This document shows positions 1 through 10,437 of a stretch of DNA of 64,000 nt, one piece after another (position 1 is the first letter of the stretch; every line of letters starts with the position of its first letter). The stretch spans positions 22,005 through 86,004 of the forward strand of contig CAZHEH010000011.1 in the NCBI GenBank assembly GCA_964531695.1, in the 5' to 3' direction. The position numbers and the translations under genes were made by a program. This DNA comes from JAGXKT01 sp964531695. GTDB taxonomy: Bacteria; Planctomycetota; Phycisphaerae; SM23-33. The notes under the pieces are model-generated. The model ran no database searches and was not told the DNA's origin. It worked only from the letters and a program-made list of their open reading frames with translations.

Positions 1-482
1 CGCCAGCGCCGCACGGCCTCCGCCCGCTTGGCCTCGTACTCGTTGAGGATCTTGTCGCGGCGACGCTCGTACTCCTCGGGCGTCATCGCGCCTTGCCGCT
101 CCGCGAGGGCGACCAGGGCCGCGTCGCGCTCGGCCAGCAGCTCGGCGTCCGAGAACGGCTCCGGCCCTTCGGCCCCGTCCAGCATCAGCATCGCCGAGCC
201 GATCACGTAGTCGCTCTTGATGATCTCGCGCTGTGTCTTGACGAACAGCGAGAGCTCCGACTCCAGCGTGGCCGCCTGTCTCGCCGTCAAGTCGTCTGTT
301 CCGGTGCCGGCGTCCAGGCGCGTGAGGAGCTGCACCCGGCTTCGGTACTGCTTGGGCGTGATTGCGGTGACATACCACACGGCCGCGATGGGGATCGCCA
401 GGATGATCAGCATCATCCAGAAGCGGCTGGCGATGATCCGCGTGATCTCACGCAACGTCCGGCTTGTCGTGTATTCGGGCAT
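1..482 (-). CDS. Wzz/GumC-like chain-length determinant protein (partial, C-terminus outside window)
   Basis: The reverse strand reads open from an ATG at 482 to the window edge, giving the first 160 residues. A hydrophobic span at residues 21-41 (FWMMLIILAIPIAAVWYVTA) follows a short basic cytoplasmic N-terminus. After it comes KQYRSRVQLLTRLDAG and then an increasingly charged, probably coiled-coil segment (AELLAERDAALVALAERQG, EYERRRDKILNEYEAKRAEA). This is the architecture of inner-membrane polysaccharide co-polymerases, which control chain length and couple to the outer-membrane exporter. It begins 20 bases after the Wza-like gene stops, so the two are probably co-transcribed. The C-terminal second membrane span and any tyrosine-kinase domain lie outside the window. 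Confidence 0.75.
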   Translation of the reverse strand, partial: MPEYTTSRTLREITRIIASRFWMMLIILAIPIAAVWYVTAITPKQYRSRVQLLTRLDAGTGTDDLTARQAATLESELSLFVKTQREIIKSDYVIGSAMLMLDGAEGPEPFSDAELLAERDAALVALAERQGAMTPEEYERRRDKILNEYEAKRAEAVRRW

Positions 483-502
483 GGTACCCTCGTCGGGCGG
501 CC

Positions 503-1651
503 CTACGGGTTCGGGCCGAGCCAGTCCACGTCGTCCGAGATCCCGTAGAAGCTGCTGAACCCGCCCACGGCGCGGATGCCGCGGGCCCAGACGTACTCGA
601 TGTAGTCGGCCCGCTTGGCGATGTTGCTGGTAGGCACGTAGACGATGTCGCCGTCCTCCAGCCAGATGTCATACCGGTAGCCGCTCATGTCGGCGACGAC
701 CGGCTCGCCCTCGGTGTGCGAGCGATTCTCGAGGAGTTGATGCACGTTGATGATGGCCGCCTGCGGCCGCGGCAGGTGCCGCCGCCGGATGACCATGACC
801 TGGCTCAGCTCGGCCCGCGCCGGGATGTAACTCCCCGCCTGCGCGATGGCCTGAAGCAGCGAGACCTCGCCCGTGTCGCTCGCCGTGCCGGAACGGTTCA
901 GCAGCACGCCCGGGTTCCGGACCTCGCCCAGCACGTACACGCGCATCGGCGCGACCTGCTGGAGGTTCACCGTCACCTCGAGCTGCGGCAGGTCGATCTC
1001 CTTGTACGCGTCGTTGAGGGCCTTGTGCAGTTCTCCGATGGTCCGCCCCGCCGCCCGAACGTCCACGACGAACGGCAGCGAGATCGTCCCGTCCGGCGTT
1101 ACCGGCACCAGGCGGCTCTGGCCGCGCGGGCTGGTCGTGATGGCTTTTTTCAGCTCGGCCGTCTTCACGTTCGACTGCTCGAAGCTCACCGTCAGCTTCG
1201 GGTTCTTGATGTACCGGGCGTACTTCCGCATCAAGCTCGCGCGAACTTCCTCGATCGTCCGCCCGATCACGGGCTCCGGCTCGACCATGTCCAGGTACAG
1301 CTTGCCGTCCGACTGCACCGTCTCCGTCTGGTTCAGGTCCGGGTTGAACGGGAACCGAACCTCGATCACGTCCTGCACCTTGATGCGGTACACCTCGCTC
1401 GTGCGGTGCTTGACGTGGTAGATGATCTCCAGGAAGTCGCCCTCGCGAATGCGGTAATCCCGCCGCACAATGTGCGCCACGGGGACTTCCTGCGCCTCCC
1501 ACTGCTCCTGGAGGAACTCGCGGGGGTATCGGGCCTCGATGGGCTCGGGCTCCGGATCGACCGCGGCCTGGGGCTCGCATCCGCCGGCCAACGCGGCCGC
1601 GGCGAGCAACACGGCCGCCCGGGCGGCCCTGCATGAAGAGCGGTCACTCAT
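503..1651 (-). CDS. Wza-like polysaccharide export lipoprotein
   Basis: This 382-residue protein is probably an outer-membrane polysaccharide exporter. The N-terminus is a lipoprotein signal (LLAAAALAGGC, lipidated Cys25). A poly-export domain covers roughly residues 62-160 (DYRIREGDFLEIIYHVKH and following), a second copy of the fold starts near 170, and an SLBB/beta-grasp segment at about 236-300 contains VYVLGEVRNPGVL. I chose the ATG at 1651, which has GAGG eight bases upstream, over a GTG at 1660 that would overlap the upstream stop. The neighbours are a SPOR-TPR lipoprotein upstream and a Wzz-like gene downstream, which together make an exopolysaccharide secretion operon. Confidence 0.88.
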   Translation of the reverse strand: MSDRSSCRAARAAVLLAAAALAGGCEPQAAVDPEPEPIEARYPREFLQEQWEAQEVPVAHIVRRDYRIREGDFLEIIYHVKHRTSEVYRIKVQDVIEVRFPFNPDLNQTETVQSDGKLYLDMVEPEPVIGRTIEEVRASLMRKYARYIKNPKLTVSFEQSNVKTAELKKAITTSPRGQSRLVPVTPDGTISLPFVVDVRAAGRTIGELHKALNDAYKEIDLPQLEVTVNLQQVAPMRVYVLGEVRNPGVLLNRSGTASDTGEVSLLQAIAQAGSYIPARAELSQVMVIRRRHLPRPQAAIINVHQLLENRSHTEGEPVVADMSGYRYDIWLEDGDIVYVPTSNIAKRADYIEYVWARGIRAVGGFSSFYGISDDVDWLGPNP

Positions 1652-1656
1652 GGGTC

Positions 1657-2448
1657 TCACCTCAGGGTCGTGATGAACGCGTCGGCCCGGCGCGCGCGGA
1701 CGTTCGGCAGCATCGCCCGTGCTCCCTCGTATGAGTTGTAGCGGCCCACGTTCACCAGGAACATCAGGTCACCTTCCTGCAAAGAGGGCGTCACGGTGGC
1801 CCGAAGGCCCGCCGACTGCAGGACCTCCGCCGCCTTGCGGGCATTGGCCTCGGATTCGAACGCCCCGGCCTGTACCGTCCAGGCGCGGCTGGGGGCGAGC
1901 CGCTCGGCCCGCCGGGCCAACTCGCCGGCCGGGAAGTAGTGCACGACACGACGGAAGTGCAGCTCCGCGTCATCCCAGCGGCCCTGGCGCTGCAAGACCC
2001 GGCCGAGACGGTAATGAACGTGATCCGCCGGCGCCTCGCCCGGCTCGATGGCGTCCAGGGCCTGCTCGTACCGCTCGCGGGCCGTCGACATGTCGCCCGT
2101 GTCATACGCCAGGTCGGCCAGTGCGATTCGCGCGAACAGCCGCAGCTCGTCGTCCCGCGCCCGGTCGAGCGCCTCGGCCAGGTCCGCACGGGCCGGGCCG
2201 TACCGCTCCATCCGATAGCGGGCCAGCCCGCGGTAGTAGTAGGCCTGCGCCGCCTCTCGGGCGTCACCGTGCGCTTCCAGGAACCGATCGAGCGTGGCGA
2301 CCGCCTGCCGGTCGTCGTCCGTCTCGTAGGCGGCCTTGCCCACCGCGAGCTGCTGCTTCGCCTCGGGGGACAGTTCGGTCGCGCAGCCCCCGGCCGCAAC
2401 CGGAAAGGCCGCGAAGAACAACATCAGCAATCCATTGCCTCGGCGCAT
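1657..2448 (-). CDS. TPR lipoprotein with C-terminal SPOR domain
   Basis: This is a secreted lipoprotein of 263 residues. The signal LLMLFFAAFPVAAGGC is lipidated at Cys22. Residues 30-175 hold about four tetratricopeptide-type helical hairpins (for example AAQAYYYRGLARYRMERYGP and HYRLGRVLQRQGRWDDAELH). Residues 188-263 are a SPOR domain (WTVQAGAFESEANARKAAEVL), a fold that binds denuded peptidoglycan glycan. The start at 2448 has GGAGG six bases upstream; an in-frame ATG at 2454 sits directly on that site, and the longer upstream reading has no signal peptide at its N-terminus. It ends five bases before the Wza-like gene, so it may tether or organise the export machinery at the cell wall (inference). 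Confidence 0.83.
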   Translation of the reverse strand: MRRGNGLLMLFFAAFPVAAGGCATELSPEAKQQLAVGKAAYETDDDRQAVATLDRFLEAHGDAREAAQAYYYRGLARYRMERYGPARADLAEALDRARDDELRLFARIALADLAYDTGDMSTARERYEQALDAIEPGEAPADHVHYRLGRVLQRQGRWDDAELHFRRVVHYFPAGELARRAERLAPSRAWTVQAGAFESEANARKAAEVLQSAGLRATVTPSLQEGDLMFLVNVGRYNSYEGARAMLPNVRARRADAFITTLR

Positions 2449-2548
2449 CTGCATCCTCCGCGCACACACACATCCCATTGGCGCGTCAAGAGGTGGAATC
2501 GACCAGAATCCCCCAGGACTTGAGGCAAACGCCGGCCGCCAGCCGAGG

Positions 2549-4237
2549 TCAGGACGAATCGGCGGGCGAGAGGGCCGAGCGACACTCATCGAGCAGATGA
2601 TCGACCTTGAACGGCTTGAACAGCACGGTGCTGAGCCCCTCGCGGTTGGCCCGTACGATCGAATGGCCCGGATCGTAGCCGAACGCGGTCATCAAGATGA
2701 CCGCCGTGTCCGGGTCCCGCTCCTTGGCCGTGGCGAAGACACTGTAGCCGTCCGCTCCGGGCATCTTGATGTCGGAGATGACCAGATCGTAGCGCGTCGA
2801 CTCCAGCATCGCCTTGGCCGCCGCGCCGTCGGAGACGGAGTCCACCTCGCAGCCGCGGGACTGCAGAACGTCGCAGATCGTCTGGCGGATCAGGTCCTCG
2901 TCGTCGGCCACGAGCACCCGCTTGCCGGCGAACTGCGGGTCCGCCTTGCAGGCGCACGGCTGGCCGCCGTCCGTCAGAATGCCCGGCGAGGGGGCCTCGG
3001 CCATCTCCTGAAGACGCGAGCGGGCGTCGGTCACCTTGTCGATGATCCCGTTGAGCCGCTTGCGCAGGTCGTCGTGGCCGATGTAGTCCTCAGCCAGTTC
3101 CGAGGCCTCCGAGATCACGTCCCCCAGCGGCCCGGCCAGTTCCGCGGAAATCGAGCCGCTGACCTGCGCCCGCGCGTCGTGCCGCTCAAAGACCAGCAGG
3201 TTCAGAATGTGCAGCGACAACGCCACGTAATGCGCGAAAATCTCGGCGAACTGCCGGTCCTCCTCGCTGAAGGCGCCCGTCCGCGTGGACTCCACGTTCA
3301 GCACGCCCACCACGCGGTCCCGCAGGCGGAGCGGCACGGTCAAGCTGCTCCGCGCCCGGTCCAGCCCCTTCAGATACCGCGGGTCGCTCCGCACGTCCGG
3401 ACACACGTAGCTGCGCCCCGTGGCCGCGACGTAGCCGCAGATGCCGTTGCCCTCGGCGTTGGCGCACAGCTCGTACTTCTGGGCCTCCTCGTTGAGCCCC
3501 TCCGAGACGATCACCTCCAGCCGGTTCGTCCGCTGGTTGACCAACAGCACCGCGAAGTGCTGAAAGTCGAACACGTCCCGGCTGTACCGGATGATCCGCT
3601 CCTCGAACACCCGCAGACGCTCCGGCACGCTGCGCGGCTCGCCGTCCCCGCTGTCCAGCCGCACCAGCTCCCGGCCGGCCTTATCGATGGCATTGAGCTT
3701 GAGCTGCTGGCGGCGCTGGTTGGTGGCGTCCACCACCACGGCCGCCACCTGACGCAGCAGACCCTCGCGGTCACGCACCGGGGAGCAGATCGCCTCGTAG
3801 TAGGTGCCCTGCTCGGGGATGATCGAGTACCGCTTGTACCGGGCGCCGCTCCCGGCCGCCGCCGAGGCGAAATGCTCGTAGGCCTGGCGACAAACCTCAC
3901 GCAAGCGCTGGATCACCTCCGCCGGGAAGTCCTGAAACCGGCGGTTGGCCCAAACCAACTCACCCCGAGGCCCCACAATGCACACGCCGTCTCCCAGCGT
4001 GTCGAGCACGACCTGGGCCCGCTGATGCACCAGACCCCGCTCCAAGGGCAGAAACTCGGCCGTCGGGGCAAGAACCGCATCGAAACGACCCTTGCGGATA
4101 TCCGCCAGGGCCTGCTCAGCGTCGGGGGATTCCTCGACGTGGAAGTGCCGGCGCAAGACTTCCAGCACGCCGGATTGCTCGATCCCATGCGCCCGCAGCA
4201 CGAGCAGCCGCCGCAGGTCGGTGTTCTGGCCAGTCAT
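2549..4237 (-). CDS. PAS-GAF-receiver signalling protein without a kinase domain
   Basis: The protein has 562 residues. Residues 8-70 resemble a degenerate receiver fold lacking the acidic pocket. A PAS-type segment runs from about 75 to 165 (VVLDTLGDGVCIVGPRGELV), a GAF domain from 205 to 343 (GICGYVAATGRSYVCPDVRS; GVLNVES), and a helical linker follows. Residues 440-557 form an intact receiver with acid pair D445/D446, phospho-acceptor D489 (VISDIKMPG), T517 and K541 (FKPF). No H-box or HATPase domain is present, so it cannot be a histidine kinase on its own. It is probably phosphorylated by a partner and carries a small-molecule sensing GAF. It lies about 100 bases upstream of the polysaccharide-export genes on the same strand and may regulate them. 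Confidence 0.85.
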   Translation of the reverse strand: MTGQNTDLRRLLVLRAHGIEQSGVLEVLRRHFHVEESPDAEQALADIRKGRFDAVLAPTAEFLPLERGLVHQRAQVVLDTLGDGVCIVGPRGELVWANRRFQDFPAEVIQRLREVCRQAYEHFASAAAGSGARYKRYSIIPEQGTYYEAICSPVRDREGLLRQVAAVVVDATNQRRQQLKLNAIDKAGRELVRLDSGDGEPRSVPERLRVFEERIIRYSRDVFDFQHFAVLLVNQRTNRLEVIVSEGLNEEAQKYELCANAEGNGICGYVAATGRSYVCPDVRSDPRYLKGLDRARSSLTVPLRLRDRVVGVLNVESTRTGAFSEEDRQFAEIFAHYVALSLHILNLLVFERHDARAQVSGSISAELAGPLGDVISEASELAEDYIGHDDLRKRLNGIIDKVTDARSRLQEMAEAPSPGILTDGGQPCACKADPQFAGKRVLVADDEDLIRQTICDVLQSRGCEVDSVSDGAAAKAMLESTRYDLVISDIKMPGADGYSVFATAKERDPDTAVILMTAFGYDPGHSIVRANREGLSTVLFKPFKVDHLLDECRSALSPADSS

Positions 4238-4318
4238 GTCTGTGTGCGCCTCCGGAGCGAGCTTGGAGATCTTAGTCTAGGGTGTACACCGCACTGGCGT
4301 CAAGTGCAATTCTATGCC

Positions 4319-5233
4319 TCATACGCTGAAACCCCCACGAACGAGGGCATCCGCAAGCGCCTCGCCGACCGCCCGCGCCGACCGGCCATGCGCCTCGGCG
4401 TGACCCGGCCGCTCCTCCGCGTCCGTCGCCATCGCCACGCCACGCCATCCGCCGCTGTGCGGCGCCAAGTGTACGCCCACGCAGCTATGGCAGTCCGCAC
4501 CCACGGCCCGCAGGACGGACCGCTCGGCCTCCAGGGCATCGCGAGCCGTCGACTCGTCGATCGCGGCGGCCCATTCGCACGCCGTCGAGCCCGCACGGGC
4601 CTCCACGGCCAGCGCGCCCTGCCCCGCCGCAGGAACGAAGCGCCATGCGTCCAAGGGATGAATACGATTCCCTTCGCTCGCCCCCAAGCCGAGCCGGACC
4701 AGTCCGGCCATCGCCAGCACGGTCGCGTCGAGTTCCGCGTGTTCGCTCAGGACCTTCGCCAGCCGCGTGTCCACGTTGCCTCGCAGCGGCAGGATTCGGG
4801 CGTCCGGCCGCAGCAGTAGGAACTGAGCCGCCCGTCGGGCGCTGCCCGTGCCCACGCGCGGCTCGACGGGCAGCTCATCCGGCCCGCCGCCGACACGGCA
4901 GACCAACGCATCACGCGGATCGGCCCGTTCCGGCACGGCCGCGATGCACATGTCGGGCACCAGCTCGGCCGGAACATCCTTGGCCGAGTGCACCGCCAGG
5001 TCGATCCGTCCCGCCCGCAGCGCCTCTTCCAACGCGGCGCAGAACAGCCCCTTGCCGCCCGTATTGCGCAGCGGCCCGGGCGTGCGGTCCCCGCGCGTGG
5101 ACATCGCCACGATCTCGACCCGAGCGCCCGGCCGGGCCGCGCGAAGCCGGTCCGCCACCGTGCCCGCCTGCGCTTGGGCCAGCGCGCTGCGGCGCGTTCC
5201 GATCCGGATTGTCTCGGGCGATCTCACGGACAT
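4319..5233 (-). CDS. hemC: hydroxymethylbilane synthase (porphobilinogen deaminase)
   Basis: The enzyme polymerises four porphobilinogen molecules to hydroxymethylbilane in tetrapyrrole synthesis. The 304 residues match the usual family length. Family landmarks are IGTRRSALAQAQ at the N-terminus, TPGPLRNTGGKGLFCAALEE, the catalytic Asp region AVHSAKDVPAEL (D86), and LPLRGNVDTRLAKV in domain 2. The dipyrromethane-cofactor loop reads GADCHSCVGVH (C248 and C251) where most relatives have GGC followed by a proline-containing turn; C248 is the likely attachment residue. The gene lies 17 bases downstream of atpC on the same strand. Other haem or cobamide genes are not in the window, although nrdJ implies that the cell uses adenosylcobalamin. 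Confidence 0.93.
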   Translation of the reverse strand: MSVRSPETIRIGTRRSALAQAQAGTVADRLRAARPGARVEIVAMSTRGDRTPGPLRNTGGKGLFCAALEEALRAGRIDLAVHSAKDVPAELVPDMCIAAVPERADPRDALVCRVGGGPDELPVEPRVGTGSARRAAQFLLLRPDARILPLRGNVDTRLAKVLSEHAELDATVLAMAGLVRLGLGASEGNRIHPLDAWRFVPAAGQGALAVEARAGSTACEWAAAIDESTARDALEAERSVLRAVGADCHSCVGVHLAPHSGGWRGVAMATDAEERPGHAEAHGRSARAVGEALADALVRGGFSV

Positions 5234-5250
5234 GCACCGTGCCCCCGGCT

Positions 5251-5685
5251 CTACTCGACGCCCCAGCTCTGCGTGGGGCGGCCCTCCTGTGCCAAGCGGA
5301 ACTTCGCCCGAGCGATCTCCACGGCCCGGTCTCGGGCGGCGACTTCCTCGTCTGTCTCCGCGGGCATGCGTCTGGCCGTCTGGATTTCATCCCACACGGC
5401 CGCCGAGTCCAGGTCGTCCTTAGGCGTGCATTCGTCGGCCAGCAAGGTCAGCCCGGACTCGTTGATCTGCGCCACGCCCCCGGCGATGAAGTACTGCCGC
5501 TTGCCCCCGTCCGCGGCGTCGATACGCAAGGGCCCCGCGCCCAGCAACACCACGGCCGGGGCGCGCCCGGCCCACATGCCCATCATGCCGTCGGCGGCGG
5601 GGAAGACCGCGGAGTGGGCCTCCAGGGTCTCGACGCGTCCGGCCGGCGAGAGAATCTCGCAGGTGAATTTACGTTCGCCCGCCAT
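5251..5685 (-). CDS. atpC: F-type ATP synthase epsilon subunit (orphan)
   Basis: This 144-residue protein matches the F1 epsilon subunit. The beta-sandwich starts FTCEILSPAGRVETLEAHSA, followed by FPAADGMMGMWAGRAPAVVL, and a C-terminal helical hairpin ends in AVEIARAKFRLAQEG. I prefer the ATG at 5685, with GAGG eight bases upstream, over a TTG at 5715 that lacks a ribosome-binding site. Epsilon is normally encoded directly after the beta subunit, but here its neighbour is hemC and no other F1Fo gene is present in the window. The gene is therefore detached from the rest of its operon, in a genome that also carries a complete-looking V-type operon. Confidence 0.85.
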   Translation of the reverse strand: MAGERKFTCEILSPAGRVETLEAHSAVFPAADGMMGMWAGRAPAVVLLGAGPLRIDAADGGKRQYFIAGGVAQINESGLTLLADECTPKDDLDSAAVWDEIQTARRMPAETDEEVAARDRAVEIARAKFRLAQEGRPTQSWGVE

Positions 5686-5804
5686 CGCGAGGCCCTCGGC
5701 GCCATTGTCCGCCAAGTCAAGATCGACACGCCACCCAGCCCGCTATCGGGCCGGCGCGCGGCGCGCAGGCACAGCCCGCGCGCCGCGACGGCATCGGCTC
5801 TCGC

Positions 5805-6236
5805 TCAGCCCTGGGGCGGCTGTTGCTGCTGCGGGGGCTGCTGCGTCTGCTGGGGCTGAACGGGCTGGCCCTGCATCGGCTGCGCCTGCATCGGCTGGGC
5901 CTGCACCGGCTGGGCCTGTATCGGCTGACCGTAGGAGGCCTGCTGCTTCGACCCGCCCAATTCTCCCGAGAACGTGCTCAGGAACGCACCGGCCAGCCCC
6001 GCCAGCGTACCAGCGATCGAGAAGACGCCCGTCACGATGTACAACGCCGAATCGCCGTCCGGCCCTCCGACGATGAAGAACTGCGCGAGGATGACCAGTG
6101 CCACGCCGCCGGCGCCGAGGAACCACGCCCAAGGGCGCTTCACATCCGACCAGCGGGTCAACAGCCACAGATGGAAGCCGAGAATGGGGACACACAACAG
6201 AGCAGCCGTCAATATCGCTAGGAAACCACCGAGCAT
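5805..6236 (-). CDS. membrane protein with Gln/Pro-rich repeat tail
   Basis: I do not recognise a family for this 143-residue protein. Three hydrophobic spans are visible at about residues 3-24, 35-57 and 62-85. They are followed by a hydrophilic tail of tandem five-residue units of the form QAQPM/QAQPV (about residues 100-125) and then Q/P runs. The start at 6236 has AGGAG eight bases upstream; the in-frame ATG at 6260 lacks one. The tail is encoded by a short-period DNA repeat at about 5820-5935 and is likely disordered. Gly/Gln/Pro tails of this kind often face the cytoplasm and bind partners, but no function can be assigned. Confidence 0.7.
   Translation of the reverse strand: MLGGFLAILTAALLCVPILGFHLWLLTRWSDVKRPWAWFLGAGGVALVILAQFFIVGGPDGDSALYIVTGVFSIAGTLAGLAGAFLSTFSGELGGSKQQASYGQPIQAQPVQAQPMQAQPMQGQPVQPQQTQQPPQQQQPPQG
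5820..5935. repeat. tandem 15-bp coding repeat in membrane-protein tail
   Basis: A 15-base unit of the form GGCTGSGCCTGCATC (read on the plus strand) recurs four to five times with slight change and encodes the repeated QAQPM/QAQPV units of the reverse-strand membrane protein. A run of CTG/TGG triplets flanks it and encodes Q/P. The repeat is in frame, so copy-number change would alter only tail length. Confidence 0.75.
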
Positions 6237-6793
6237 TTCGTTTCTCCTTGAACCGTTCACATGCCCCGGCCAGGGGCGACCTTAGGTGTCTAATTGTACG
6301 ACCGTACCCGCCCGCTTGACCAACGCAAGCATTTTCCATCGGCGTTCGACGGTCCGCGCTCGACGTTCGGCGTTCGACGGGGGCACGGCCCGGCGCCCGG
6401 CGCGTCGGGAATCGCGCACGGCAAGCTGTCCGTTATCAGTGCTCAGTGAGCGCTCCGCGCGGCGCGGACGCTTGAACGGCTCCGACCGCAGCCGCCCACA
6501 CGTCGAACCCCGAACGTCGAACACCGGACGTCGAACCGGCCGCCGCCCCGATAAGCCGCCGATCCCGCGTCGCATACCGACCGCGCCACGAACTCCCGCC
6601 TCAACAACCAAAATGCGTTGACACTCACGCCCCCCTTTCCTATCCTGACCGGCTCGTTACGGTCCGCTCGGGCGGACCGGCAGAGCACCCCCCGCGGCCG
6701 CACGATTCCCAACGCCTTCCGGGCGCCGTGTCCCCGCGGGGCCGACCAACGCGCGAGCCAGGGATCGCGGCAACGCACCAACGGAGACTCTCG
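6237..6793. other. 557-bp intergenic region with phrase repeats and the ppdK promoter
   Basis: I see no gene here. Positions 6340-6385 and 6495-6540 hold clustered variants of GTCGAACGTCGAAC in opposite orientations (TTCGACGGTCCGCGCTCGAC on one side; GTCGAACCCCGAACGTCGAA on the other), so this strand could fold into a large hairpin. Between them lies a phrase like TTATCAGTGCTCAGTGAGCG (about 6433-6452) that recurs in altered form near 48010. A promoter-like sequence follows at 6618-6646. Confidence 0.6.
6618..6646 (+). promoter_or_regulatory. candidate sigma70-type promoter for ppdK
   Basis: A perfect -35 hexamer TTGACA (6618-6623), a 17-base spacer and TATCCT (6641-6646) precede ppdK. A start near 6653 would leave a leader of about 140 nt. 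The call is based on motif and spacing alone. Confidence 0.6.
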
Positions 6794-9571
<2,778 letters not shown>

Positions 9572-9580
9572 CCGGCGCCG

Positions 9581-9604
9581 CGGGGCCCGATGCATCGGGC
9601 CCCG
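9581..9604. terminator. perfect 24-bp palindrome after ppdK (putative terminator)
   Basis: A perfect inverted repeat, CGGGGCCCGATG followed directly by its reverse complement, begins ten bases after the ppdK stop. It would form a 10-12 bp hairpin with almost no loop, but there is no T-run after it. It could be a factor-assisted terminator, an RNA end stabiliser or a protein-binding palindrome. Confidence 0.55.
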
Positions 9605-9887
9605 TGCAGGACGATCACGAAACCGCGGCGGCTCGGGAGCCATCCCGGGCCGCCGCTTGTATGCGTCCGGGCCGTGGCCTGCCGGGGCGAACACCCCCCG
9701 AATCAACCTGGTAGGAGCCACCCGGCGGTTACCGCCCCGTTGGAACTCATGCTCTCGACAGGGCAGTTGCTCAGTCGAATGCCCGGCAACCTCCCTATGA
9801 TCCAATAGGCCGTTTTGAGGGCTACCGGGTAGTGTTTGCTCATCCCCCCTACTGGAACCGTCTCAGTGCGAAGGTGCGATCTTCCCT
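9605..9887. other. intergenic region, nothing recognised
   Basis: I see no gene, RNA or clear promoter in this stretch between ppdK and the SpoIIAA-like gene. An overlapping reading from 9832 encodes low-complexity Thr/Ser/Arg-rich sequence in another frame and is rejected. Confidence 0.5.
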
Positions 9888-10271
9888 ATGCCAATCAACG
9901 GCGACAACGCGGCTGACATCCTCTTCGAGGACCGGCCGGAATACCTCCACGCCCGTGTTTCCGGTCCTCGCGACAGCGTCTCGGTGTCTGTGGACTTCTG
10001 GCGGCGCTGCATCGACGAGTGCCGCCGCCGCGGGCGAAATCGCCTGCTCGTGGAGGAGAGCTTCCCGAACCGGCTGGACACGATGGAGACGTTCGCGGTG
10101 GGAGCGGCCGTGGCGCGCATGCCGACCGATCGCCTCCGAATCGCCTTTCTCGACCACGAGTCCGACCACGACCCGAGCAACGAGTTCGGCGAGACCGTCG
10201 CGGTCAATCGCGGCGCGCCGATCCGCGTGTTCCGCGACCGTGCCGCGGCCGAGGAGTGGCTGGGCTTGTAG
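9888..10271 (+). CDS. small SpoIIAA/STAS-like protein
   Basis: This 127-residue soluble protein has an alternating beta-alpha pattern: short strands at HARVSGPR, NRLLVEE and LRIAFLD, helices at VDFWRRCIDECRRRGR and DTMETFAVGAAVARM, and an ending RVFRDRAAAEEWLGL. The last element resembles the RVFRDLDEALAWL-type ending common in SpoIIAA-like/STAS proteins. Such proteins are usually small regulators or anti-sigma antagonist relatives. No serine phosphorylation loop is obvious, so phospho-switch function is not supported. It is transcribed alone, between ppdK and the TerB-HEAT gene. Family assignment rests on fold pattern only. Confidence 0.6.
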   Translation: MPINGDNAADILFEDRPEYLHARVSGPRDSVSVSVDFWRRCIDECRRRGRNRLLVEESFPNRLDTMETFAVGAAVARMPTDRLRIAFLDHESDHDPSNEFGETVAVNRGAPIRVFRDRAAAEEWLGL

Positions 10272-10378
10272 CCACCCGGACGGCCGGATTCCGGACTGAG
10301 TCGAGCAGACGGGTTTCGAGGCGTCCGTCGACCGGCGCGGCACGGGTGCCCTTCCGTGTGGCCCAGGCGGACTCGGGC

Positions 10379-10407
10379 TTCCGTCGGTCAGGTCCGGTCG
10401 GTAGAAT
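10379..10407 (+). promoter_or_regulatory. weak candidate promoter for the TerB-HEAT gene
   Basis: TTCCGT (10379-10384), a 17-base spacer and TAGAAT (10402-10407) lie about 30 bases before the start codon. The -35 match is poor, so support comes mainly from the -10 and its position. Confidence 0.35.
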
Positions 10408-10437
10408 AGACCCGTCATCTGACGAGAGGAGTCGGCT

